Source: Vombatus ursinus (Eukaryota; Chordata; Mammalia; Diprotodontia; Vombatidae). Taken from it: a stretch of 64,000 bases of DNA. Below, piece after piece: positions 1 to 11,799 of the stretch. Below the pieces are notes generated by a model. The model was given only the letters and a program-made list of their open reading frames with translations. It was not told where the DNA came from and did not search any database. Made by a program: the position numbers and the translations under genes. Numbering within the stretch: position 1 is the stretch's first letter; each line of letters starts with the position of its first letter. The stretch is from the NCBI RefSeq assembly GCF_900497805.2, contig NW_020954611.1, positions 6,889,584 to 6,953,583 on the forward strand. Reading direction: 5' to 3'.

Positions 1-890
1 AGTGATCTCATGCAGAGTACAGCCCACGTGACTATGTCCAGAATACATTCTTGGACTGTAAGAGGAAAAGAAAATGGAGGCTCATTAACCAAAGGAAGTA
101 AATAATTAAGTTTTTATTATGATAATTCTAAAATGGAAATTGTTTAACACTCCCTGCCTGTTGGACTTAATAATATTATAGGATTATTGTTAAGAATCTA
201 TGGCCATCATTCTTGTACCAACTTCCCCATTAAACACATCACATGAATGCTCTATAAATAACTTTGTTGATATAATTTAGGTTCCAGAAATGGAATTTAA
301 TGTTCCATTAAATTAGAAACTGGAGTAGTATGAATTGGACTTTGCCTCACTGGACAGAAATAAGTCAAATCCACAGAGATTTCGCTGGCATTTGTCCATT
401 CTTCAAAAGATCAGATACATGTATTTGGGCATTCTGGGAGCAAACTATACAGGATAATTTGGTAATGACTGTGATATCACAGACTACTTAATACCCTGCC
501 TTTCTTACTGCCTTGAACATTAACTATGTTATATGCATTTGGATTTGTTCTCTTTTTATTTATTTGGTATACTTGTGTTGCAGGGGTATTGCTGCATGTT
601 CTGGGTATCCACAGATAATACAAATTCCTCACATGCTTCCAGGAGAGCTGTGATGATATATAATGGAAGTACTTTGGAGATATTATAGTGCAATCATAGA
701 TTTTCATTCCAGTCTGCAAACCATATGGCTAAGAGAAGTCTTTTCAACCAGCTACATTGATGGAACCACGGGCATCTTCAAATAGGCTTTATCTGGCCTT
801 TGTACCTCTTAGCTACACTGTTTGTGGTTGGACTCCATCATGGATGACATTCAGCAAGAGACAATATTGTAAGGGGAGAAACCTTGGGTC
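1..890. other. No recognised feature
   Basis: Nothing recognisable was found on either strand. The short reading frames here show no conserved motif and no splice-site context. Confidence 0.4.
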
Positions 891-892
891 TT

Positions 893-1085
893 CTCCACTG
901 AGCCCAACATGTGACCTCACGAAAAATAAGCCTCCGCCCTTGGTCTCTGCAGTGGTTCTTTTCTGTGCTTAGCACAGTACCTGGTACATAGTAGGTGCTT
1001 AATAAATGTTTATTGATTTATTCTATTTTAGGCTAAGGGGTTGGCGAATAGGCAACCCAATTTCTTGTCATCCTAGCATTCTGAA
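893..1085 (+). repeat. Left member of a long direct-repeat pair flanking an RTE
   Basis: This segment matches 4654-4850 in the same orientation at roughly 80-85 percent by eye, from the shared start ACTGAGCCCA to CATCCTAG near the end. It includes an L2-type 3' end (about 935-1015, with the GGTGCTTAATAAATG signature) plus sequence on both sides that is not L2. It abuts the 3' tail of the RTE copy at about 1095. It may be an exceptionally long target-site duplication or an older local duplication. Confidence 0.6.
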
Positions 1086-1094
1086 GTCACTATT

Positions 1095-4000
1095 TTGTTG
1101 TTGTCCATCATAAATGAAGGGGATCAAAATGATATCATGATGTTGGGGTCAGTGTATAGTATGTCTGACTGTGCCTGATCAACCCAACATAAATTTGGAA
1201 AGCTCTACCACAGATCCAGCACAAAAAAGTCAGTAAGGTAAGAAGATGTCCCTAAATTTGCATATCTCATGTTTCCTTTGACTTTCTCTCCCACACTTTA
1301 TTTTAGAACGTCCTAAACACTTAGCCAGCTCCGGCAATGTGTTCATCAACCACATCATCTATATGTACATTCATGGAAAGTGGACTGCCAGGGTAAATAA
1401 ACTTATTTACAATATTCAGAATTTCTCCATTTGCTGTAACCAATGGTTCCATGTATGGATGATGTGGTGCTGGCTTGTGGCAAACCTCTGTTGTTAATTA
1501 TCAGACCAAAATTAGCATAAGTGGTAGAGAATCAATCCATACTCTGTTGTATTTCAATCTCAGAGGCTACATTGAATGAACAATCATCTGTGAACAAAAA
1601 GTTGTGCACCAACTCTCCTTCCACTTTAATATTGGCTTGTAGCCTTTTCAAATTAAATAATTTACTATGATTGTAGTAGCTGACGTTGATGCCATTTTCA
1701 TCCTTGTTGAAGACATCTAAACATCACAGAAAACATCATGCTAAAAAGCATGGGAGCAAGCACACAGTCCTGCTTCACTCCATTGGTAACTGGGAAAGTA
1801 CCAAAGCAACAGATACAAGCATGCAGACATGAAACTGGTGTACAATACTGATGAACTTCTCCAGGCAACCAGATTTCATCATGATTCTCCACAAGCCCTC
1901 ATGACTGACAGTATGGAAGGCCTTGGTCAGATCACCAAACCTTGTATACAGATCTCTTTCTGCTCCTGGCATTTCTCCTGGAGTTATCAGGCAGCAAACA
2001 CCATGTCTACCATTTTTCAGCCCTTTCTAAAACCACACTGGCCCTCAGGTAGATGACCATCTTCCAAATATAGCCAATTAATGAGGACTCGGGCAAGAAT
2101 CTTGCCAGTAATGATTAAGAGAGAGACCCTGCTGTGATTGTCATAGGACAGCTTATTTCCTTTTCTTTTATAGATATAAACAATGGAGGCATTCTTGATG
2201 TCCTGGAGGATAATCTCCTCTTGCCATATAATATGGGAGATTTCAGTCAGGTTTGTATGAGCAGTGGACCCCCTGCCTTGAAAATTTCTTCTACAATGAA
2301 TCAGCACCAAGCACTTTGCCACATAAGAGTAGCCAAATAGCATTCAAAACCTCTTCTTTGGTTGGAAGTACAGTTAGGGAAGGATTGACTTCAACCTGAG
2401 GTATATGGTCACTGGTTGGTTGATGATGGTCTGTTGAGAACACTATGGAAGTGTTAAGTCCATTTCTCCAGGATCATGTCCTTATCACTAATCAATGTAG
2501 CTCCATCACCACTGAGTAGTTGAGATGCGTCATAGGTTTTTGGCCCATAAAAAACCTTCAAGACATCATAAAAACACTTAACATAAAACTGAATTTTATT
2601 TGCCTTCTTACTAAGCCAAGAATCCTGTGTCTCTTTGAGAATCCTGTGTCTTCTCCTGTACATTACTTTTGATGGACTTCAGTGCTTCCTTCTTAAGAGA
2701 GGGTTGAATTATCCTGCTGGTAAACCCTGTGGAGTTCTCATTTTTCATTTAGTGGCTTCTGAATTTCCTCATCATTTTCATCAAACCAATCCCAGTGCTT
2801 GCAAGTGCTGTGGCCCGGATGAGTAAATGTTGGTGCTACACACCAAGTCTTTGAAAGCTGCCCACTCCTTTTCTGTTCCACTGTTGCCAACCTTATGTTA
2901 GCTCAGCTTTCCCTCCAAGTTAGCAACAAACTGTTCATGTATGGAGAAGTGCTCTAATTTGCTGATGTTGATAGTTGTCTTGCCTTAGGGCTGGTACTTT
3001 TGATGAATGCAAGTGTTTAGCTTGGAGAGGATGAATCTATAATCGATACAGCATTCTGTGCCACATATCACCTTCATCATTCTCCTGTCCTCTCTGTCTC
3101 TTCTGCTTACAATGACATAGTCTGTTAGATGCCAGTGTTTGCTGTGAGGGTGCATGCATAAAGTTTTATTGTATTTAGGTAAATGGAAGATAGTGTTGTT
3201 AGTGAGAAGGTCATGAAATGCACAAATCTTCAGCAGCAAGTGATTATTGCTGTTCCAACTCCATTCTTCCCAATGATACCCTACCATGTCTGATAATCTG
3301 TGCTAACTCTGGTATTAAAGTCACTCAGAATTACAAGTTTGTCCTTTTTGGCGCATTGATGATAAGTGTCTCGAGGTCTTCCTAAAATTTTTCTTTGCCT
3401 TATAGGGATTCATCATAGTGGGAGCATACACACTGATGATAATGGCATGATGCTTTCCTGCAAGTGGCAATCGCATTATCATGAGGCTGTCATTCACTCC
3501 TTTTGGGAGGCATACACCAGCTTTATGGTGCTCCTCATCACGGTGACCACTCCAGGAAAAAATATTTATGCAATTCTTACTTCAGCAAGCTGGCCTTCAT
3601 TTGCCAGCTTGTTTCACTCAAGGTTACTATTTGGATGTGATATCTGTTGAGTTTTTTCACAACAAGAGCTGTTTGTCTTTCTAGTCTACTGGATTTGCAT
3701 TGTCCATAAGCATGGACACTCCATGTACCAATGGTGAGTAGAATCATCTTCATGAAAGGTTTTTGTATCTTTTTTTTTGTTTTGATTACAGGGTGGGATC
3801 CTCACCTGCTGCAATACGCAGGCCAGGGTTAGGTGAAGCAGACAATTTGTAGGGTACATTTTCTAGCCCCTTCCTCATGTCAGAAGATGAGCAATGAATT
3901 TCTTAAAAAGGCTGCTCAGACACTTAGGGAGCTGCCCAATCCCACTGCTGTTTCAGTCCCATGAGAAGATGACCCTGTGTGCAAGACTGTGACTACAGCT

Positions 4001-4650
4001 TCCAGTGTATTCATACCTGCTGCTTTGTCACTTGCCTGTCACCACAGGACTTCAAGGTAGGTAAAATAGTTGAATGGTAAAATAATAAAATCATTGAATA
4101 ATAAAATATTAAAATGAAATAATGAAATAGTAAAATGCAAAATGATAAAATTGTATAGGTGATGTTTTTTGACTCATGCATAAATTGGATTTAAGTGAGA
4201 CAAAGTTGCGAGAAGTCATCAGTCTCACTCTCTCTTCCAGAGTCATCGAAAGCTAATAGCAAGACAAAAGTCAAAACAACTGGAGATGGCCAGGGATGCA
4301 GTGGATGACCTTAGTGTCTCTGATGTCTGACCAAGCTCAAAGTACTCCACAGCACCTGCTTCAGCCACCTTCATGGCCATTGGAACAAACTGTTTATATC
4401 TGCCTAGTCTGCTGGGGAAGTCTTCACATGCTTGGGGTAGAACCTCACTAACTCACCAATGGGTTTGAGGTCCATTGGTTACCCTCAACCTAATTTAGCC
4501 TGTCTGCTGAGATGGTTTACCAGGGTGTAGCCACTCTACATACTACAACTTCTGGACCCAGTTGCCAGTTGGGTGGCAGGTGGACATCACAGGTAGATAA
4601 GCAGACCCTAAAAGGGCTCAGCAGCCCTCATACCTCGTCATCCATGAACA
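1095..4650 (-). mobile_element. RTE-clade LINE, degenerate, 3' end present
   Basis: The minus strand encodes a degraded non-LTR retrotransposon protein. Reading 5' to 3' there is an endonuclease C-terminal part (about 3290-2985, containing SKHWHLTDYVIV), then a fingers/palm reverse-transcriptase region (about 2340-1700, with LPEGQCGFRKG, DLTKAFHTVS and GVKQDCVLAPMLFS), then a TDD box near 1580 corresponding to the catalytic YADD. These match the RTE proteins often annotated as craniofacial development protein 2-like. The 3' end lies at about 1095 and finishes in a CAACAA-type tail. Part of the 3' coding region appears to be missing around 1283. Many stops and frameshifts show that it is dead. 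The 5' limit is uncertain, because 4160-4600 may be its 5' UTR or a separate repeat. Confidence 0.75.
4160..4600. repeat. Dispersed repeat shared with 34985-35390
   Basis: About 400 bp aligns collinearly with 34985-35390, for example the shared phrases GATGTCTGACCAAGCTC and CAGCCACCTTCATGGCCAT. It sits directly upstream (in element orientation) of the RTE coding remnant, so it is either the RTE 5' region or an RTE-related SINE. I cannot assign a family name. Confidence 0.6.
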
Positions 4651-4653
4651 CCC

Positions 4654-4850
4654 CACACACTGAGCCCATCATGTGACCTCATAAAAAATGAGCCTCAGCC
4701 CTTGGCCTCTGCATTTGTTCTTTTCTGTGCTTAGTGTAGTGCCCGTTACATAGAGCTTAATAAATGTTTATTTGTTTGATTGATTCTGTTTTACATGAAG
4801 GGATTGGAGACTAGGCATCCCAGTTTCTTGGCATCCTAGAATCCTGGAGT
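4654..4850 (+). repeat. Right member of the direct-repeat pair flanking the RTE
   Basis: Same orientation as 893-1085 and also containing an L2-like 3' end followed by shared non-L2 sequence. It abuts the 5' side of the RTE insertion. Confidence 0.6.
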
Positions 4851-5364
4851 GCTAGCATCCCAGAATCCCTGTGTCTTGTGTTCTGTAGCATGCTCAGCAT
4901 CCGTTCCACATGGAGCAAGGAGAGACCTTGAGGTCACCCAGATGAGGCCTCATCCAGCATTTATGTCACATCTAGGCATGAACTTGGTGAGACCAATGAT
5001 ATGCAGAAACCGAGCTAAAGATGAACAGGAACTTCCAAGAGAATGAGGTACAATGGGGAGAGTTTAACCCCGCCCCTACCAATTTTAGGGGGGGGATGTT
5101 TGTACTTTTGTTATTGCTTATATCTTTGAAGCAGATATCCATTTATAAAAGACGATTGATGTTAGTTGGTTAAATGGAGCTGAGACTCCACTTACCGGTA
5201 TATAGCTGGAACAGGGGCACATCTAATGGAGGTTTGAGCATATGGCAATTATCTCTGGGTGCCTGAGACCCATTAGAGGCAGATGTTCTAGGCTTGGTTC
5301 TAGAAAGGTGAGGCCAGAGGGTACTTGCTACACTTATATATGTACTTGTCATCTTGCTCATTAG

Positions 5365-5470
5365 AATATAAACTCCTTGCAAATAGGAATTGTTTCATTC
5401 ATTGCATTTGTCTCCCTAAGTGCCTGGAATATAGCAGGTACTTAATACATACTTATTGACTGACCAATTG
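5365..5470 (+). repeat. L2 LINE 3' end
   Basis: Typical L2 terminus: AAACTCCTTG, then GCAGGTACTTAATACATA, then TTATTGACTGA. An AT-rich stretch follows (about 5480-5535). Confidence 0.7.
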
Positions 5471-5546
5471 AACATGGTAATGTAATATACTATATTTATA
5501 TTATATATAATATTATACTATATATATTATAAAAGCCATAAATAAA

Positions 5547-6183
5547 ATGTGAGCTCCTTGAGAGCAGAGACTTTCATGTTTTCTCTCTGGCATCTTTGTG
5601 CAGCTCTGCACAAGTCACTAGCCTCTGTGTACCTCAGGTAACTCCCTAGAATTTATCTACTAAGTCACAGCAGGCTGGCAAACTGGAGCTGGAGAGAGTT
5701 CCCACACCGGAGACCACTAGGCTCTCAAGGTTCTTCAAATGTTCACATATCCAAGGGTGTGCTAGAAAATATTTAACTGTCTCTCTGGGGGAAAAACATG
5801 CCTAAGATACTTTTAAGTTTAATCTGCATTATTAACATTTTTTTCCATCATCTTCTTAAGCCTAGACAATAAAAAAGCAATAAAATCAATCACTGAGTTG
5901 TAGTTTGTCAATTTCTGGAGTATAAGTGCTCTCACTGAAAATTTAACAAACAGCTCTCAGAGCCAGTTTGAGCTGGCTCCAGCATACCCCTGCATATATC
6001 CTTTAATACCTAAGATGATGTCTTGCACATAGTAGAAACATAATATTTTTAGACTGAATTGAATTGAAAGCCATAAATATCAATTATATACCAGGAAGGT
6101 ATTACCAAAGAGAGGGTCAAGAAGACTTGAGCATCAGGTCAGTATAAGAGCATAGACTAGCCCATTACTTGGTCAGTCAACTA
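5547..6183 (+). repeat. Inverted-duplication arm 1 (with nested hAT)
   Basis: The reverse complement of this segment matches 8523-9182 along its whole length at about 90 percent by eye. It consists of an L2/MIR-like 3' end, a MAR1-like SINE piece and a hAT element at 5752-5992. Because the sequence outside the hAT is shared too, the two arms are copies of one ancestral segment and not two chance insertions of a common repeat. Confidence 0.8.
5752..5992 (+). mobile_element. Non-autonomous hAT element, copy 1
   Basis: A 241-bp element with terminal inverted repeats (CAAGGGTGTGCTAG at the left, CCAGCATACCCCTG at the right). It is flanked by 8-bp target duplications CACATATC (5744-5751) and CATATATC (5993-6000). 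The 8-bp duplication and CAGGGGTG-type ends are characteristic of hAT transposons. It encodes no protein. Confidence 0.75.
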
Positions 6184-6720
6184 GGATGTATTAAGCACTT
6201 AGTAGGTACCCTGGTAAGCTCTGTGGATACCAATAAAGCGGAAAAATGTCACTGACCGCAAGGAGCACACCTTAGAATGGGGGAGTCACTATGTACATAA
6301 CTAGGTCCATACAGATATACACAGAGCAGATGGAAGATAATATGAAAGGTAAGAGATTACCAGTTGGGGAACAGAAAAAGAGCTTCTGCAGAAGGGCTTT
6401 CAGTTGAATCTTGAACAGATGCAAAGGAAGATAGGAATGGGGAGTGAGGAGGGAAAGCATTCCAGGCATGGGGACAGCCAGTGCAAAGGAACTGAGCTGG
6501 GAGAGGAAGTGCACTCTTGAGAAACTGAAAGTTGGCCAGTGTATCTTGTAGTGTGAGGAAGGGAGTAAAATGTGAGAAGATTGGAAAGGTTACCCAGATA
6601 CAAGCTAGTTGAGGAATTTGGTAGGCAGGCAGAGCAATGAGCCAACAAAGAGCAGGGTAAGAGTCAGAGAGGAGGCATAGTTATGTGAGTTAGAAAGCAA
6701 TACAAGAAGCAAATTATATA
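6178..6720 (-). repeat. L2 LINE 3' region
   Basis: Reverse complement of an L2 3' region. TTAAGCACTTAGTAGGTACC is the reversed L2 tail, and GCATTCCAGGCATGGGGACA is the reverse of the L2 phrase around CCTGGAATGC. Confidence 0.65.
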
Positions 6721-7560
6721 TTGTTGAGACCCTGTGGGAATGAAAACATTTTGACCACTAATGACCTTGGTTCATGGGACTTTTAGCTTCTCAAAAGGCC
6801 AAAGCCTCTTCAGAAAGGGACCTGGAAAGCAATAGGTTACTAATCCATTTAGGTAAAATTTAACAATCTCTAAACAATGCTTAATAATTAATCCAGAGTG
6901 CTTTATAGAGTGGGGTGGAAAGAATGACCAAAACAATAACAACAAAATCCTAACAACTTACCAAATGACTCTACACACTCAAAATGTAGAAAATAGTCAG
7001 TTGCATTTTCCTATAATCGTTAATCTTGGATTGCTGACAGCTATTTGGTCATTATGACCAATATGTTTTTCATGAGGCTTTAGAATTAGTCCATTCCAAG
7101 ACCTGGTGTGCAGGAGTTAATTAGTCCTTTCAAATCAAACTAGAAATGTACTTAAACAATTTCACAAGCCTTCTGCTTGGACTCTCCCAGGAAAATTTGA
7201 TTTCTTCTGAACGGTAGGAAATACATTAGCTTATTCCTGCTAGGGTCGCTATTGTCCAAGCAATCCTTGCAGTACTAAAAGATACACAAAACAAAAGGGG
7301 CTTCCCATGGTGGAGCTGTGTGATGGTGGATGGAAAGGTCCAGAAAGTTTTGTTTGGGAACCCACCCCTGCTCACTCCCCAAGGAAGTGATGGATTTCAA
7401 AATCCCATTCTTGGCAGTCATTGACACTATCTGAAGATCTGGGGCTGCTGATTAGCACTCCAGATGTGCCTTTCCCTTCTGACCTATACTTAGGGTTTTC
7501 ATAGCTCTACTTTCTGATAAATTATGGACAGAAACATGCTCTCAGGACAGTTGCCTTAAG
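6720..7560. other. No recognised feature
   Basis: This is the spacer of the inverted duplication, apart from the L2 at its left and the MIR at its right. No coding or repeat signature was recognised. Confidence 0.35.
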
Positions 7561-7564
7561 TCAA

Positions 7565-7720
7565 ATTAAGCTGCTTTACTACTGAGGTAAGTACTCAGAG
7601 GTATTCTGAAGCCAAATGATTTGTTCTTAGTCACACAATATCAGAAATGGGATTTGACCACAGGCCTTCTTGACTTCAGGTCCAGTACTCTATCTACTGT
7701 TCCATTATGCCTGCAAAGCC
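7565..7720 (-). repeat. MIR SINE
   Basis: Reversed MIR core: TTAGTCACACAATATCAGAAATG, then a GACTTCAGGTCCAGTACTCT tRNA-like end. Confidence 0.65.
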
Positions 7721-7769
7721 ATACAAAATTTCAGATATCGTCATCGTCATTATCATCATACCCTTAGTG

Positions 7770-8060
7770 AAGATTTCTTGAAGACCCCTAGTAGGGGGAA
7801 TAAATAGCCTTTCTCTTCAATGGAGTCCATTCCACTTGAAGATATTTCCAATTATTAGAAAGTTTTCTTATGTCTCTTTGTAACATTTACCTTTTAGTTA
7901 TCAGTACTAGTACTGGTACCAGGCAGGAAAAATCTTTTCTCTCATTCCAAAGACAGTCCTCCAAAGATTTATAGTTGTCCTTTGTCCCCACCACCACCCA
8001 CTTTAATCTTCTTTAGACTAAAGATTCTGAGTTTCTTCAGTCTTCCCTGAAGAGAGTTAA
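7770..8060 (+). repeat. L3/CR1 LINE 3' fragment
   Basis: Matches the old mammalian CR1/L3 3' region: a GAGTCCATTCCACTTG block, then AGAAAGTTTTCTTATG, then an ACTTTAATCTTCTTTAGACTA block. Confidence 0.55.
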
Positions 8061-8189
8061 AACTGTCCCTTGAGATAAGAACTAGGAGGAAGGGATGGAA
8101 GTTGCCTGGAGAAAAATCTTGGCTCAATTTAAAGATTATCTTAATAATCAGAACTGGCTAAAAGTCAAATGTATCACCTTAAAAATTAA

Positions 8190-8330
8190 TACTTTCTCTA
8201 CCACTCTAGTTCTTCAAGTAGAAACTGGATGACCACTCTGGGGGAGTTATAGAGGAGATTCCAATTCAGGCACTATTTGCTCCAGATGCCCTCTGATGTC
8301 TTTTCCAACTCTAAGATTCAGTGGTTCTGG
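8190..8330 (+). repeat. L3/CR1 LINE terminal fragment
   Basis: CTGGATGACCACTCTGG and CTTTTCCAACTCTAAGATTC match the extreme 3' end of L3/CR1. The same end is seen at 24060-24215. Confidence 0.65.
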
Positions 8331-8522
8331 GTGGCGGTATACAGAAATGTCAAACTCAGTCCTGGGCTGAAAGAGGCCAGCACTCCCAAGTGTTACCCAA
8401 ACCAGACTAAAATGTAATTGGAAAATGTTTATCAAAATAAGTAAAAACACAATACAATATAGATAATGTTAATTTGTGGTTTTCTAGTCAACATGTGGAC
8501 CGCAGGGATCCATTTGTATTTG

Positions 8523-9182
8523 AGTTGGATTGGCCAAGTGATGGGCTGGGCTATGCTCTTAGCTATGCTCTCTTGCTGACCTGGTGCTTAGGTCTTCTTG
8601 ACCCCCATCTTTGGTAATACCTTCCTGGTATATAATTGATATTTATGATTTTCAATTCAATTCAATCTAAAATTATTATGTTTCTACTTTGTGCAAGACA
8701 TCATCCTAGGTATTAGAGGATATGTGCAGGGGTGTGCTGGAGCCAGCTCAAACTGGCTCTGAGAGCTGATTGTTAAATTTTCAGTGTGAGCATTTATACC
8801 CTAGAAATTGACAAACTGCAACTGAGGGCTTGATTTTATTGCTTTTTTTATTGTCTAGGCTTAAGAAATTGATGGAGAAAATGTTAATAATGCAGATTAA
8901 ACTTAAAAATGTCTTAAACATGTTATTTCCCCCCAGAGAGACAGTTAAATATTTTCTAGCATACCCCTAGATATGTGGACATTTAAAGAATCTTGAGAGC
9001 CTGGCAGTCTCCAGTGTGGGAACTCTTCCAGTTACAGTTTGCCAACCTGCTGTGACTTAGTAGATAAATGCTAGGGAGTTACCTGAGATACACAGAGGCT
9101 AATGACTTGTCTAGGGCTGCACAAAGGTGTCTGGGATACAGAGAGAAAATATGAAAGTATCTACTCTCAAGGAGCTCACATT
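8523..9182 (-). repeat. Inverted-duplication arm 2 (with nested hAT)
   Basis: Reverse-complement partner of 5547-6183, separated from it by about 2.34 kb. It carries the same hAT (8727-8969) at the same position in the same flanks. Confidence 0.8.
8727..8969 (-). mobile_element. Non-autonomous hAT element, copy 2
   Basis: Starts CAGGGGTGTGCTGG and ends CTAGCATACCCCTA. Both sides carry the identical 8-bp target duplication GATATGTG (8719-8726 and 8970-8977). This is the reverse complement of the CACATATC next to copy 1, so both copies descend from one insertion event. Confidence 0.8.
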
Positions 9183-9314
9183 CTGCTTCTGGCCTTTTCT
9201 ACTCTAGCTGAAGGCTCTCAGTTTTGAGCAGATAGATGCCGAGTCAGGCTACCTCTTTTTGTAGAGTCCCTAGCAACCCGACAACATCCTAATTAATTAT
9301 ATGTATCCTCTCCA

Positions 9315-9583
9315 TATCAACTAGGGAGTGGCTGAACAAGTTGTGGTATATAATTGTGATGGAATGCTATAGTGCTATAAGAAATGAGGAAGTGGATGGG
9401 TTCAGAAAAACCTGGGAAGATACATGAACTGATACAGAATGAAGGGAGCAGAACCAGGAGAACATTGTATGCAATAATAGCAATATTATAACAATGGTAA
9501 ACTGTGAAAGACTTAGCTACTCTTATCAAGACAAGAATCCAAGTCATTTCTTAAAGGCTCATGGTGGAAAATGCTGTCCACTT

Positions 9584-9630
<47 letters not shown>

Positions 9631-9835
9631 TGATGAACTCAGTGCAGATTAAAACATTTTTTCACTTCTTTTTTCTCACTTTTTCTTTGCAACATGCCTA
9701 ATATGAAAATATGTTTTGTGTAACTTCACATGTATGATGGGTATCATATTGTTTGCCTTCTCAATGGGCGGGGAAGGGGCTTGAAGGAGGGAGAGAATTT
9801 GGAACACAACATGGCATCAGTTGTGTCCACATCTA
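9315..9835 (+). mobile_element. L1 3' end with expanded GA tract
   Basis: Corresponds to the last part of L1 ORF2 and the 3' UTR. Blocks such as GAACAAGTTGTGGTATAT, GGAGCAGAACCAGGAGAACA and CTTCACATGTATGATGGGTA appear in reverse complement in the L1 copies at 12.2 and 45.2 kb. It is strongly 5'-truncated. A (GA)n run occupies about 9586-9628. Confidence 0.8.
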
Positions 9836-9839
9836 CAAA

Positions 9840-11200
9840 GGAATGTGGAGAATAGCAGTGATTCTCTGGATAATTCTCAACAAAAACTATTTCCCCCAGA
9901 AATATCCAGATAATTTAATAGACATTTGAATGGTAAGAAAGAATTGTATTAAGGAGGAATAATTCAGGGCATATGATAGAGTCAGAGGTAGGCTTTTCTT
10001 TTCTAGTGTGTTCATAGTGTTTTCCTAGAGGTGAAGGGAAAACAGAGCATTTTTCTTTGAAATCACTTTCCCCAATAGTGATCCAGGTAGTCCTAGTGCT
10101 TAAGGAACTCTGTACAACACAAGTTTGGAGGTTTGCTGCTTCTTTAGAGGCTCCTGAGGACATGCACTGTCATACATCTTACGAGCTACACAGATCTATC
10201 AGCACTCAAGGTAGGGTTCCAGGATACACATCATCTTTTTTTAGACTTTTTAAATTTAACTTTTTAAATGTTCATTTAAAAAATTTTGGGCATATAGTGG
10301 GCATGTTACAAATGTTTATTGATTGATTGAAAAGGGTACAGAGAGAGATGGAGAGACAGAGACAGAAAGAGATGCAGAGAGACAGAGACAGAGAATGTAG
10401 CTCTTGTGCTTCCAAAAAACGAATCAATTAAACTTTGGGATTTAAACTCAAATGCCGAGCAAATTCATAGTAATTTCTTGTTTTGTCTTTAGGCACCTGG
10501 AGCTGTGCATCATAGTTGTCTGTGCCACAAGAAAAGAACACTGCCATAGATGACATACAGCCAACAGATAGCAAGATCTTGCCCATTCAGCTTAGCAATC
10601 ACAGGCTGTACAACAAGCAATATACCTGCTAAAGAAATGAAGAACAGCTTGCTGATATTCTGTTCAGAAGTTTTGGGGTGAACTCCTTTATTCTGGGTTC
10701 AGATTCAGCTTGCGCAGCTTCTAGTATTAGGCTGCTTGTCCAATGTAGAGAAGGAGTCCAAGGTGTACATGAGTTTGCACTTGGGCATGTCCTGGGAAAT
10801 TCCTCTGATGGCCTTGTTAATGATTGTTACCAGATGATGGGTCTCAGGCTTCCTGCAGACCATATGTTCTTCTGACAGTATTTCCCAAACAGTGCAGAAT
10901 GGGAGGAGCCTTTGGAATTTCATGTCATTTTGGTTGAAATCAAAGGTGTATACTCATAAATGAAAATAATCTAATTTTATTGTCATGGTCACTTGATGCT
11001 TAGTGCAGTGATAATTAAACAAGAAACCACAGAAAACCTCAGATCCATAAAACTAGTGTGAGGTAATTTTCAAAGATTTCAAGGTCGTGCAAATTTGAGT
11101 ATGTGTGTTTGTGAGAGAGAGAGAGACGGAGAGAGAAAAGAGTGGGGGGGGTCTGGTTTTTCGGTCAGGTATACAACTGCCACGTATTCAAGATGTACAT
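9840..11200. other. No recognised gene; GA-rich patches
   Basis: Impure GA-rich repeats lie at about 10338-10392 and 11113-11145. A 72-codon minus-strand reading frame at 10705-10923 (beginning MKFQRLLPF) matches nothing I recognise and lacks splice-site context. Confidence 0.35.
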
Positions 11201-11205
11201 ATAAT

Positions 11206-11440
11206 TAAGTCGCTAGGGGGCATGGTGCATAGAGAATTCAAAACCTGCCTCAGATACTTATGAGCTGTGTGATTCTGAGGTAAGCCACTTAACCCTTCTG
11301 TGCCTCAGTTTCCTCATCTACAAAATACATGTAACAATAGCACTTATCTCATAGGGATGTTTAAGGTGGAAATGAGGTAACATGTGAAGCACTTTGCAAA
11401 CCTCAGAGTGCTGTATAAATGCTAGCTATTAGCTATTATT
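11206..11440 (+). repeat. MIR SINE
   Basis: Nearly complete MIR: GAGCTGTGTGATTCTGAGG, GCCTCAGTTTCCTCATCTAC, then the 3' end AAGCACTTTGCAAACCTCAG. Confidence 0.8.
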
Positions 11441-11554
11441 ATTTCTGCTCTTATACCAGACATTTAGGCTATTGCAGTCAGTAACTAGCTTTGAGCAAAC
11501 CTAACATCTGTCATATTGTAAATGTATAACTAGCCACATGTAATGGTATTCCCC

Positions 11555-11760
11555 TTTGCTAGCTTTGTGGCCTTAAATAAGTCACTTAACTACCATGAAA
11601 AATCAGTTGCTCTCATCTGCAAAGTGGAGGGCGGAGTGGGGGAAACAGTATGAATACTACTCATCTCAAAGTGCTATTTTGGTAACAAATGAAGTAATAT
11701 ATGTGAAAATGTTCTGTAAGATGTAGGGGACAATAGAAATATAAACTATTATGATTTAAG
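11555..11760 (+). repeat. MIR SINE, 5'-truncated
   Basis: GGCCTTAAATAAGTCACTTAA, then CTCATCTGCAAAGTG and a degenerate 3' end. Second of three MIR-type copies in the same orientation. Confidence 0.55.
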
Positions 11761-11799
11761 ATGGAAAAACTAGAAATTTCTTCCACTTCCAGGAAGACT

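Noticed and set aside
893-4850. Direct repeats around the 1.1-4.6 kb element read as LTRs
   Set aside because: The interior encodes an APE-type endonuclease and an RTE reverse transcriptase on the minus strand, and the repeats consist of an L2 end plus host-like sequence. There is no gag, protease or integrase signature, so it is not an LTR element.
10705-10923. 72-codon minus-strand frame beginning MKFQRLLPF
   Set aside because: I first suspected an old processed pseudogene, but I could not match it to any protein family and saw no poly-A remnant.
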